Shown here: in pieces, positions 46,727 to 58,800 of the stretch
Layout: every line of letters begins with the position of its first letter
Numbering within the stretch: the first letter of the stretch is position 1
NCBI GenBank assembly: GCA_033060915.1
Contig: CM065397.1
Location: 17,535,501 to 17,599,500, forward strand
From: Euryodendron excelsum
Lineage: Eukaryota > Streptophyta > Magnoliopsida > Ericales > Pentaphylacaceae
DNA: 64,000 nucleotides
Direction of reading: 5' to 3'
The notes under the pieces: model-generated
What the model saw: only the letters and a program-made list of their open reading frames with translations
The model's database searches: none
Told to the model about the DNA's origin: nothing
Translations under genes and position numbers: made by a program

Positions 46727-48374
46727 TGTTGGCCTAAAGATGCAACCCAAGAGGAAGAGTGAATTTGGTTTTTCAAAATTAATCACACACAAATGCAATC
46801 AAAAACTAATTAATCAATAATACAGTAAATTAAAGATGTATCAACTAAGTAAGTATGCAATGTAGTGTAATAGAAGAAAAACAGAGTAAGAGATGAACAC
46901 TAGATTTACTGAAGTTCAGCCACAACTTATAACCTACGTCCTCACCCCTCATATCCCTTGAAAGCCTTCCACTATGCAAAAACTCATTTACACAGCAAGT
47001 GCTAGTTGCCCAAGTACCCAACTCACTTTTTACAAGAGTTCTTTTCAAATTCTCAAAGCTCCAAGTGATTTTGTCCAAGCTTCACTCAAACTTACAAGTA
47101 TTTTTCTCAAGAACACTCAAACTCTTAGGTATACAAACCCTTCCAATCAAATAAATGAAGACTATACAAGGGTCAACTCTCTTAAAGAGTGAATGAATGA
47201 ATTCAACTCAGTAAATGCCCAAACTTCAACAAAGAGAATGTTTCTCAGGGAGGATCAGGAATTTCAGCTCTCAATTAATGGTATATCACTTAAATCCTTG
47301 GATTTTTTTATATAAATGTTGTGGGGATCTTATATATACGGCATTGAATTGATTATAGCCGTTGGTGGTAGTTGGAAGTGTATTTAATGCAAGATCACGC
47401 TGATAGGCTATTTGAAAAACTAGCCGTTGTAATCAAGAAGTCGACTCTTTTTCTGAAGAGGTCAATCAATTTTGCTTTGGTGCCAGCGTCCTCAGCCCTC
47501 TGTCCAAATGTGTCGACTCTTCTACTTGAAGATGTCGACTCTTCTTGTGTTTTGGCAGACTACACCAAGGCATTGTCTGGATGAGTCAGCTCTTGGAAAA
47601 TAAGGAGTCGACTCTTTTTGAATCTTTGTCTAGACCTTGTATCCTAGACAAATGTGTCAACTCCTAAACTTAAGGGGACAACTCTTTTTAGCTCAGGTCC
47701 TTAATTTTTGCAAGACTTCTTTAATCTTTTTTAATGTTTTCAAGCTCTTCATGGATCATTCAACTAAGGCTTCTAAGGCGTGAAATGACTTCTCCAATCC
47801 ATGTTGATTTTTAAGAACACCTTCAATCTCTTCGAGATGAAATCAATCCACTTTGATTACTTGTAGGATCTTTCAATCAACATCTCTTCTTTCATTAATC
47901 CAAGACTTCACCAGAATCTTCAAGAAAGCTTCCAAGTATTGTTATCTCCTTTTCAACTGATCTTCCATTTTTCAAATGTCAGTATTTCTGAGTTAGGCAT
48001 TAATACTGACTGTCGACTTTTTTCTTATTGTTGTTGATCTCTTTTAATTATTGCTGAAATCCTTTTCTAATCTTGTTATGCCACATTGTAGAAGGTGTCA
48101 GTTCTTCCAAAAGACCTACTGACCTTTTTGTCTTTGGTGTCGATATCCTTTTCGATGATGTTGATCTTTTTTTTAAGTCTAGATCTTCACATGCCCTTCA
48201 ACTTTTTCTTAACAAGTTTCTCAACACACAAGTTCTTCAATATATTCAAAGTGTCAAGCTTCAAGTCATAGTCTAATAGATAATAATGATAAGGAATATC
48301 CTACACACTAAGTAGGACCATTAGGTAACTAACATATATTTTATAATCATCAAAATCAAGGCATGGAGGCAACA
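46727..48374 (-). mobile_element. family A solo LTR (1648 bp) inside family B RT/RNase H
   Basis: The plus-strand ends are TGTTGGCCTAAAGATGCAAC and AAGGCATGGAGGCAACA. The 5-bp target duplication is CGAGG (46722-46726) and CAAGG (48375-48379), one mismatch. Its orientation is opposite to the copy at 44657, only 434 bases away. Contains GTCGACTC repeats at 47440-47650. Confidence 0.93.
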
Positions 48375-48379
48375 CAAGG

Positions 48380-48930
48380 AACAACAGATATGGGTTTGTT
48401 CTATTCAAAATGAATAGAATCAGAGTTAGTTGGCTATGCAGACGCTAGCTACCTTTTCGATCCACATAAAGCACAATCACAAATTGGTTATGTGTTTACT
48501 TATAGTAACACTGCTAATTCTTGGCGATCCGTGAAGCAAATATTAACTGCAATTTCTTCAAATTATTATGAGATAATCGCAATTCATGAAGTAAGTCAAA
48601 AGTGAATTTAGTTGAGATCTATGATCCAATAAATTCAAAAAAGTTGCGGACTATCCTCGATCAAAGATATCTCAATGATATTGTATGAAGATAATGCAGT
48701 GTATATTGTACAAATTAAGGGAGGCTACATCAAATATGACAGAACCAAACATATATTGCTAAATTTTTTTATGCACATGAGCTACAGAAAAACAGTGATT
48801 TTGATGTCCAATAGATATGTGTAAGTGATAACTTGATAGACTTATTTACTAAAACTCTTCCAATTATAGCATTTGAGAAACTGGTACACAACATTGACAT
48901 GCATCGTTTCAAATATCTTTTAAGCTGAAC
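48380..48930 (+). pseudogene. family B RNase H remnant
   Basis: It resumes with MGLFY-type sequence (frame broken), then VGYADASYLFDPHKAQSQIG, SWRSVKQILTAISSNYYEII and a degraded C-terminus to about 48925. The usual SxSTxEAEY block reads ISSNYYEI here, so a catalytic glutamate context is altered. Confidence 0.8.
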
Positions 48931-49192
48931 AAGTGAAGTGATAAACTTTTTGCGGGTACATTTATGAGGGGGAGTTGCGTACTGCACTCTTTTTCTTTCG
49001 TTAAAGGTTTTTCTCTCACAGTCTTCCTTACAAGGTTTTAACAAGGCAACATTAACCCACCTAATTTTATTCTGCGAGGCACAAGAATGTTGTACTCTTT
49101 TTCCTTCGTTAAGAATTTTTTTTACTAAATTTTTCTTATCAAAATTTTAATGAAACATATTATATGTGGTAGTTATTCAAAGGGAAGTTTTG

Positions 49193-49465
49193 TAAATAGT
49201 CAAACTTATTTAATGGATGATCCACTAACTATGTTGTTCTACTTTCTCTCATTTTCTTTTGACAAAAATCTTCAACCACCAAATGAAGCCCGCTGTATTT
49301 GTAAAGATTTTGTCTGTCAGATTTAACGGATCTTGCATCCTCAACTTCATGTATAAATAAAAAGTTTTTGAATGAAGCTCGGTGTAGAAGTATAGTTGAA
49401 AAATGGAAGAAGAAGAAGAAGAAGAAGGAGGAGAGAAAGAAAGGGGAATGAAAAAACAAAGTGTG
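49193..49465 (+). repeat. right (3') LTR of family B
   Basis: It starts TTTTGTAAATAGTCAAAC after a degraded polypurine tract (CAAAGGGAAG, about 49181-49190) and carries one TATAAATA (49352-49359) and an AAGAAG-rich tail. It matches the left LTR apart from the 97-bp duplication and a small indel near 49287. The exact end is uncertain. It lies about 390 bases before the synthetase start codon, in the same orientation. Confidence 0.85.
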
Positions 49466-49854
49466 TACGGAAATATTAAAGACCAAATTGTATATTTTAT
49501 TTTGTATTATAATACCAATGAAGTCTTTTGTGATACAAAAGATATATCTCTTATAGTTTAAAAAAAACTAATTTTATTATTTTTTTTAAAACTAATTTTA
49601 TTATACCTCGTGCGTTTGAATTATTTTATCAGTTTTTTGTGACTTCAGTTTTATAACAAGGTTTGATGATAGTCCCACATTCTAATTGAGTCAACTCACC
49701 TCTGCTCCGGGTTAACAGAAACCTCGCGCCAGTTTCTGAAACCTCGCGCCAGTTTCTGAAGCGAAGGATCATAATTAACTTCTTGTAGATAATGCAATAA
49801 ACACTCCGATCACAACGCTTGAGCACATACATATAGAGAGAGAGAGGAACCCAA
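49466..49854 (+). promoter_or_regulatory. upstream region / 5' UTR of the synthetase gene
   Basis: Short region between the family B LTR and the ATG. It contains a perfect tandem 20-bp duplication (49721-49740, 49741-49760) with a CCTCGCGCC core, and a short GA run (49833-49844). No confident TATA box. Confidence 0.5.
49721..49760 (+). repeat. perfect 2 x 20-bp direct repeat upstream of the synthetase
   Basis: The unit ACCTCGCGCCAGTTTCTGAA is repeated without change. It is GC-rich against an AT-rich background and lies 95-134 bases before the ATG, so it may be a duplicated promoter or leader element. Confidence 0.9.
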
Positions 49855-52800
49855 ATGAGTACACTCATCGAATGCTGCAAGCCCTTAATACCAATACGCA
49901 CCTCTCTAATCTCACGCTCGCAGAGGCCGATTCATGTCCATCCCCGCAAAATCTCCGTCAGCAATGTCAAATACTGCAACAATGGGAATAGGGTTTGTTG
50001 TTTCAGTTCGCCGGGGCAACCTACGCCGTTTATCGATGAGAAAAGTTGCGAGAAGATCAACGGTGGTGTAACAGAGGGTAAATCTTCTTCAGAGCTGTGG
50101 TTGTACAATACAATGAGGAAACAAACGGAAGTGTTCAGGCCGAAGGTGCCTGGTAAAGTCGGCATGTACGTGTGCGGCGTCACCGCTTATGATCTCAGCC
50201 ACATTGGCCACGCTTGTGTCTATGTCTGCTTCGACGTCCTCTACAGGTCCTCTCTCTATTATGTATTTATTGCATTTATATGTATTTGTGTGTATATATA
50301 TGTATGATTTTTACTTTTATATCATTCTTTAATTATATTTGTGTTTTGAGCGTATGATATGGGATGCTAGCTTGCTTTGTAGTTTTTCTTGTTCAGTGCT
50401 TTAGTCTGTTACCTTAATTTTAGTGGGCCACTTTTCATCTCGCGTCTCTGTTTGGTTCTCGAGAAAAACGAGGGAAATGAGAAGGGAATAGGTTTTCGTA
50501 TTTTAAATGAAATCAATTTACGAAACCATATTTCTCATGGCCTTGTAAAAGTACTTATACTGCTTTTAAAAAAAAATGACAAACAAACTTATCAGGAGTT
50601 CACATGACTCTACCAAGTCACCATGGTCTTTCAAAGATCATGATCTAAAGAAGAAGAAAAACAAAGAAGATAGAAACAAATGTCTTTCATTCCTTTCCCA
50701 TCAAGTCTTTCATGCAGCAGCTCAATTAGCCAGCAAATTGGAGAAGGCTTTTGCGACTCTCAAGAAACCTGAACTTCAAACAGATTGAAGCCCGGCCAGC
50801 AAATAGTTATAAAGGAAGGACATTTTATGGGAAATGAATGAAAGACATTTATTTTTGTCTTCTTTAGATCATGGTCTTTGAAAGACCATGGTGACTTGGT
50901 GGAGTCATGTGGACTCCTGATAAGTTTGTTTGTCTTTTTTTTTTTTTTAAAGTGCAGAACTGAATTGTTATATGCTCTAAAAAAGGTGGTTTTCTTTTCT
51001 ATATCATTGGCATTTATAATTTCCTCTCATTTCAGCAAGTGACGCTTTTTTCTCCCTTCCTCTAATGCATTTGGTTGTCTAGATTATTTCTTATCATAAC
51101 CAAATTGGGTTACATAGTCAATGCTTTGTTGTTAATTAGAATATGTGGGTGAATTTTGGTTGATTAGGCAGATACCTCAGGCAGTTGGGATATGAAGTCT
51201 ATTATGTTCATAACATCACTGATGTCGATGATAAGGTTAGTTGAATTGCTCCTCTAACAACATTGAAACTCTAAATTTAGTAAAATCCTTTTGCCTGTGA
51301 TATACATACTGAATGATGAAAAACTCTTACAAGTTCATAGATTTTGCAATGCTGGCTTGCTTTCAATAACGTATTCAGAAATTACTTTTACTGAAATCCA
51401 TAATGTGCTATGTAATTCTGTTTTGCATTTCAATATATGATCTAAATCCATATTTGGCTCTATTGCTGTCTGCTTGAAGTTAAATCATTGAAAATGCTTT
51501 CAATTTTAAACTTTTCTTTGGTGCTGAGTATTAATAGACAATCAGTTATGCATGGACTTACCTTCAACTGTTAGTTTGAGTGTATATGCTGCTACCCTGA
51601 ATGGGGAGACACAAGGTCCAAGTGCCACTTGGGAGTTGTATGTGTGTCTTACTGATCCGAACACCTGCAAATAATAGAGTTTGTTCCAGAGGTTATGCTG
51701 GCTAGTGAGCTCGGAACTGCTAAGAGATCAATGTTCCTACATAGATAACTCAATAGATATTAAACAATATTCAGGAATTTAGTCAAGAATCACCTTCATC
51801 TAAGGTAACACCTGTTTTTAGATCTGGATTGTAAAGGAAAAGCTGCAAAATACTATCCTCTGTTGAGATGCAGCAGTAGAGGGATGATAAGGTGCTGCAG
51901 GGTCAATACCTAGGGACGACGAAGCCATTGTTTAAATCTGAATGTTCTTGAACCAGAAAAATCTCCCTCCAGAACTCCAGCCCCTTTTTATATGTTTCAA
52001 GGCTTCTAGCAGCCAGTAGAAAATACGTCATATAGACCCATAAAAGATGAAAGTTTTCTATCATCCCAAGAATGTAACTTTCAAAACAAAATGAACCCAA
52101 AAGTTCAAAACACCCGACTAAGAAACATAACACTTCACTAATTTTATTTTATGTTAGATATACCTCACTACACTAATTTATTTAGTATTTCTAAATGAAT
52201 GTGCTACCATGCAACTTCCATTTTTGCAGCTTTGTACTTACTCAACATCAATACCAATAAACTCCTTTTCATTAATCCACGACTTCTTATAAGCAGGGAT
52301 TTTGACCCACTTGACGAGGAATTGCATGTTAGAAGTGTCAATTAAAGTGGTTCTGTATGCTTTGTTGAGCCATCTTCTATAAGGATCCAATAGGGACTGC
52401 AAAGGGTCTCTAAGGTATTGAAATTGGTACAATAATAGTCAGTTTTGCCAACATTGTGGCGCCATATCCGAAAAGGCTAAGCAGTTCTATTAAATTGATA
52501 TAAATAGTGGGGAACTATGGAATTTGGATTTTGTTAAATTCGAATTAGGTTGGCCTCAGTTATTGGTAACTTGTCCATAACAAAATCGTTTGCAGGCTGA
52601 CATATCTAAACTAAAGTAGGAGCTGAATGCTCTTGTTCTATTTACTTAATTTCTTCTTCACCATATAATCCTGCTTGCAAAATATTATGGCTTTCATGCA
52701 GTGGGTTAATAGGGTTTCTTGTTATTAAGCTGCAAGACTGAATGCCAGGTATCAACTGCTTGTTACATATGTATGACAGGATAGCTGAGTCAACAATTTT

Positions 52801-55800
52801 CAAATTCTGTAGATAATTGCAAGAGCAAATGAACTTGGGGAGGATCCAATTAGTTTGAGCAGACGTTATTGTGAAGAGTTTCATCAGGATATGGTGCACC
52901 TTCACTGCCTGCCTCCTTCTGTGGAACCTTGTGTGTCTGAGCACATGCCCCAAATCATTGATATGATTACACAGGTATGTTAATTATATATGGATTTGAT
53001 GGTCTAGGTGCCCTTGGACTTTGCTACTCATGGTAGAAGGGAGGGGTAGGGTTGCTCTTAGGTTTGAATTTTTGCCTCCAAAAAAACAATAATAAAAAGA
53101 CAAGAATCTAAGGTTTCTTATTTAGTAGTTGAAAGAATTGTTTCTTACACATTTGAAGCTTCTTCCTTTTAATTTTTTTTTCCCACATAGTTAATTATTG
53201 ACAAACTGCTGATTATTCACTTATATAGTTATATGAATAGTAATCATTCATATTTGAACTTTGCTGATTCATATATTTAGAAGAGATGAACTGGAATCTC
53301 TCAAAATTTGTTTCATTTGATAGATCAGTGACAATACAGGTTCTGCATTCCTCTCTTTACTTTTGGTGCCATAAGACCCAGTGCTCTGGCTTATCTCTTT
53401 GAATTTGCTAGGGGTTGGCAATTTGGTTGAATTTTTTCTTCTCTCTCTTTTGTTTTTTTTTTTCTTTTTCCGTCTTACTATTCAATTTTTATGAATGAAA
53501 TTAATGCTTTGACACCTAAACACCCCCACCCCAATTCAATTTAAAGAAAAAGCTTCTAAAGTATCATAATCTATCTGTATTTTGCTATTTACTTTTTACT
53601 CTAAGATGACGTACCTCTGAGCAGCAACACATTGGATTTTGACTTTTTGGTGCTCTTATGACTGATTCTTGATAATGGTTGTGCCTACAGAATTGAAGGG
53701 GATGTGTACTTCTCTGTAGACAAGTTTCCAGAATATGGGCAGCTATCAGGGAGAAAAGTAGAAGATAGTTGAGCAGGTGAACGGGTGGCTGTGGACTTGA
53801 GGAAGAAAAATCCTGCTGATTTTGCTTTGTGGAAAGTAAGTTTGTTGAATCCTGATTGAAGAGAAATAATAAGAAATCGAATTGATTTAATGTAGAGCGG
53901 CAAATATATATGCACGTGCATAAATAATTACAAAAACTGACTATTAAAAGGTTTTACCACTTAATGCAACATTTCCAATCAGTTATGTAGGGTAGTCTTG
54001 ACTTTGTGAATTTTGGTTGGTTGGAGCTGGCAGTTAAAGGTTGCAAGCCAGCAAATACTTTATGCCACATCTATTGAATGGCTGAACTAATATTTTAGCC
54101 TTTAGATTCTAAGAGAAAGACTGTGGACCCCATGATAATCAACTGGCCTTTTTGGTCTAAATAAGATATCTGCTACAGTTTCTAGTCTTCTTTTATGTTA
54201 ATGAAAACAGACCTTAAAAGGCATTCCTTTCAAACCTAGAAACCCTGCTTTGATGAGCTGAGAAGGCCATGTTGTCATTCCTTGAGATTGTTCATAGCCC
54301 CAATGTTATATGGACTCTGCTTAAATGTATGAAATGCCCGTGTCAGACGTTCGACATTTGGACTCCGACACTTGAGTAAGGGTACGTGTATGAATATGTG
54401 TCAATCTTTTTTTTTTTTAATGAAAATAATAAGAATTTAACATGTATTGTTGGACATTCACCTAACAAAAATGTTTAGTAATTCGAGTTGGTCATATGAA
54501 TGTGCATAAAACTGTCATGTCATGCATAAAATGCTCTATAACATCTTGTTAGCACTATTTTATCTTAGAAAATAAAATAAATATATTGAAAAAATAAATA
54601 TTTTGTCGTGTCTCCATGTCCATGGACATAGAAATTAAACGAATCCGATATTTAGACACATACCTACTATGTTATCTGGATTCTTCTAAATATGTGAAGT
54701 ACCCATGTCAAAAACTTGACGCACTGGTTGGACATGCATCTAACAAGGATATATAAATAATGGAGTTTACTATAAAACTAAGTATAGGACTATCATTTTA
54801 TGTATGAAGTGCTATATTTTAGCTTGTAAATGTCATTTTATCTTAAAAAAACAAAAGAAGTATTTAAAAAATATAAAATCTAGTCGTGTCCCTGTATCCT
54901 TGGACATGAAAATTATATAAATCCGACACTTGGACACATACCAGCACGCGACACCTGTACCCGAGTCCAAGTAACATAGCATACACGTACCTGTCACCCA
55001 TACTCTAATAAGCACGGATACGGACACTGATACAGATGCGGAAATGGAGCACGACAATTTTCAAAAACTGAGAACACAAACATGGCAGAGATACGACAAA
55101 AAAATATGTTTTTATACATTTTTTTTTATGTGTAATGTATATGAATGTAACATCCCCAAGTCATCAAAAAGTGTTCTAAATGTATCCACTATGTGTCCCT
55201 GGAGTGTCCTAGACGTGTCCATTGAAAAATAAATAGAAAAAATTCAAGACATGCCATTAGCGTGTTCGGTACGTATACCGGTGTGTCCAAGAAGTATCTG
55301 TGTCTAACATGTGTCGGACACGGATACAGCATCATAAACGGAACATCCGTGCTTCCTAACCCATACTTGAGTCAACGTAACATGGCATGGCCCCTAACAT
55401 ACTTATAACTCCAGACCTTGGCCTATCAATTACTGAACCCTAAATCTACCCACTCTCTTAACTTCACCTTCGATTTATACTTAGAATTCAGGTAATAGTT
55501 TCTATACAGGAATCTTCAGCATTTAATTTCTAGAAATTGAGCAGAACAGTCACTTACAAAATGAAGCCAAGTCCTGCTCTTTTTGGTCTAGGAACTTTAG
55601 AACCTTTTTTTCTTTTGATAGGTAACTATAGAACCTTTCTACTGGCTTTTAGAACTTAACTCTATAAGCTAAGAAGCACAGACACCGACACGTGTGTCTG
55701 ACATGACACATGTCCGACACGGCGACATGATAAACTTAAAAAAATGCAGGACATGACATGGCGGGACATGGCAAAATTATATAATTTTTAATATTTTTAT

Positions 55801-58800
55801 ATGGAAATAAATGATTTTTTGTACATCTTTTTATTTGTTATTTATTTACTCATAAATAATGAAAATAGTACTAAAGTAATTTTAATTTAGAAATTCTTTT
55901 ATTTAGTTCTTTTGGATTTATTTATTTATTTATTGATCATCTCCCAATGTTACATCATTGAACAGCCCATTAAATTGGGCCTAAGAGATTATTTGTGAAG
56001 AACAAAAAAATCTTTCAATTTTCAAACAGCAGCCCATTAAATGGGCCCATTAGATATCAGGGCACAAAATACGTATACTATGCAAAAGAAAGAAGCGGCT
56101 GCTGCAGTCCTGTGTACACAATATAAAAAAGAAAAAGAAAGAAGAGAAAAAAAAAGGAGCGTAGGGGCAGATCTGGAGGCAGAGGGGCAAAGACCAGGTA
56201 AGTCTTCTTCTTCTTCTTCTTCTCTGCTGTTACCGCTGCCACTACTGCTACTCTTCTGTTGTTTCCGCTGCCCCATCTGCTGCCCACTGCCCCTTCTTCT
56301 TCTTTGACTGTTCTCTTCTTGCTACTGTGTCCCACAGGTGTCCACAAATGGACACGCGCGTCTGAAGTGTGTCCAGCAGAGAAAAAGTTGGAAAAAAAGT
56401 CAAGACAGGGTCAACGCATGTCCGTGTCCGACACATGTCAGACATGCAGATGGCAGCCTTCCAGGAGTGTCCGTGCTTCCTAGTCTATAAGCTTTCCTTG
56501 CCTTAAACCTATTAAAATCATTGTGTGTGGCACTGTTCCAAGTTTCTGAAGCTATGCAACATCAGTTTGGTTTGGTATCAGAGAGAGCAAATGATTCTTT
56601 TCTTTCCCTGAAGCCACAAGTTTGAATTGTTCATGACACACTCTGGTTTCTATGCAAAACTCTCTTCTAAGTTTGGAGCTTTGTTGAAAGGCATGAAGGT
56701 GCTAGGGAAGATGTTGCATTGTTAGAGAGTGAGGTACATACTATTGCTATAATTTTAGAGGAGATGAAAACCTCTGCCGAGAGGTTATTGGTTACTGTCT
56801 TAGTCCAAGGAAAATTAAAAATTAAAAAACCATTGGAGCAACCACTGTCCAAGAAGAAAAGAAAAAGAGTGGCCCCTTCAGTCTGGTAGTGTTCTCTTGC
56901 TTGAAGTTCTTGCTGTGAACGAAGACTTTCGGCAATATTCTATACTGAGACACCAACTCTTCTGTCAGCTGTGGATAACCAAGGTTTTCATGGACCCTAC
57001 AATTTGGAAATATTCCTCATCTGGTTACATTTCCAGAAAGTTTCTTTTTGTGGTAAGGTTTGACAGATGAGCGGAAGCTCTTCCTCTGGCAGGCTAAATT
57101 AAAGGGAGAATAAGGGGTTGTTTAATAACCATATTAATTACTTCTGTATGAAAATTTTTAGTGGATCTTTTGTTTAGTGTGTTTGTTAGCACAAAATAGG
57201 TTACCACTTCAAACTGAAAACTCTGACGCAGGATTTTTGTTTTGAGGGAAACAAACTCTGGAGTATGGACAGCCTTAGAAATAATAAAAACTGATTATAA
57301 ATGATTAGGAATGGTTAAGCAAGGTTGGACTCTATTCTGGATTCATAAGTGCTACAATAAGAATTTAAAAGTAGATCCAGCATTTTAATTACAGAGAATT
57401 CAAAGTGAAAACAAGAGAAGAAGAAAAAGTAAAGAAGGAAACCCTAGGCACTCACACCTAGGTTCTTAGGCATTGACACCTATGAAAGATGCAATCATAC
57501 ATTAAAAAATAATTGGCTGCAAAATTATTTGTTCATTTGTTGATCAAAAGAGGCTAAATATATCGCATGTAGATAGGAGAGTAAACTTGGTGGTTGAGAA
57601 CTTAAGAGAACCTGTGAATCATCAAATCCATAGGAACATAGAGGTACTTAACCTCTAGGTACCAAGTTATATATATAGATATATGTTTTTGCTATTTATC
57701 GGAAAAGAAAAAAAAGAGTGTGAAGTTGAACTAGAGGCTAAATTCTTCTATGTTCCTATGGACTGATGATTCACGTACATGATTTAGTTAAGTTCGTTGC
57801 ACAAGAGAACATTTGCATAATGCATGTCGAAATTCTCTCTCAACCTTTTGGCGGCAACGGAAAAATGGTTTGTTCACCATCTCTGCCTCCTAGGTTTACT
57901 CGCTGATGACCACTGTGTGTATACCTGGGTCTGAAATGCCACTGGGGGTTCCTTATGTACATTAATCGTTTGCTGATTGACCTCCTCTTAAGTTTCCTGG
58001 GCCTCTGCTGACACTGTAGTTTGGCCTCACATGAATTCGGCGTGTATATTTCCTTAAGAGAGAGGGAATTATTGTCAACATGCAAGTCTAAAGGGCAAAA
58101 GTGGAAGAAAAATATTATACTGAGAATCTCTGCAAGCAGAGAGCTTCTTTTATTTTTTTTAATTTTTTTTAATTTTTTATTATAGGGAGTGGATATATAT
58201 AAATACATATTCCATTTGAATTTTGTATGACAAAGGAAATCAAAAAAGAAAGAATGCTATACTTGACTCTTAGTCTTGTATTGGAATGTGGCTACCACAG
58301 TTTACTAGTACTTAAGTGATATGTGGTCTAGATCATGCAATGCAAAATGGGCTATACCTTTAATTTGCTGAACCAAAATATTTCTGCTTATTTCTTCTCT
58401 TATTATCTCTGTGTGAGGGGTCCAAAGTAAGAAACTGAAAAACTAAGGTACAAACTTTGAGGTTAAAGGGGGAGACTGTCAAAGGCAAGCTAACAGCCAA
58501 AGCTGTCCAACTATTAGCTGGCCATTTACAGTCAGCAGATTCTATGTCTTGTATAGCTTTGACAGCTAAGTTTTTCACCCATTAGCTGGCCATTTACAGC
58601 CAGCAGATTCTATATTCTGTACAGCTTTGACAGCTATCATTAGACAGATTTGTATATAGTTTTTTAGCTACTTTAAAGGCTGTAGATCAACTTGTATTCT
58701 AGCTATATAATAGGAATTCTCCATTGAGAGAAATCACTTCTTTTGGCTCAAAGCTCTCTCACTTTGTCATGGTATCAGAGCCACAACTCTAAATTCTCAC

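Larger units (their letters stand above)
32090..49465 (+). mobile_element. Ty1/copia retrotransposon, family B, expanded by nested insertions
   Basis: LTRs of one family bound the region (left about 32090-32480, right about 49193-49465), and between them a single broken copia reading order runs gag, protease, integrase, RT, RNase H. The element's own sequence totals only about 6 kb. The rest is inserted: a family A element (34185 to about 42150) with two more elements inside its LTR, then family A solo LTRs at 44657-46293 and 46727-48374. RT and integrase sequences match a common plant copia group (TQNGLAESLIKRFQL, then VPIAPPHCTKMGPQ); I do not assign a named lineage. All frames carry stops. 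Confidence 0.9.

Noticed and set aside
54302..55385. Possible pararetrovirus or other viral integration
   Set aside because: No coat, movement or viral RT frames; the 9-bp duplications and terminal repeats fit Mutator-like DNA elements.
56037..56483. Several overlapping frames inside the Mutator-like element
   Set aside because: Driven by a CTT trinucleotide run; no frame is favoured and no protein recognised, though a captured gene fragment stays possible.
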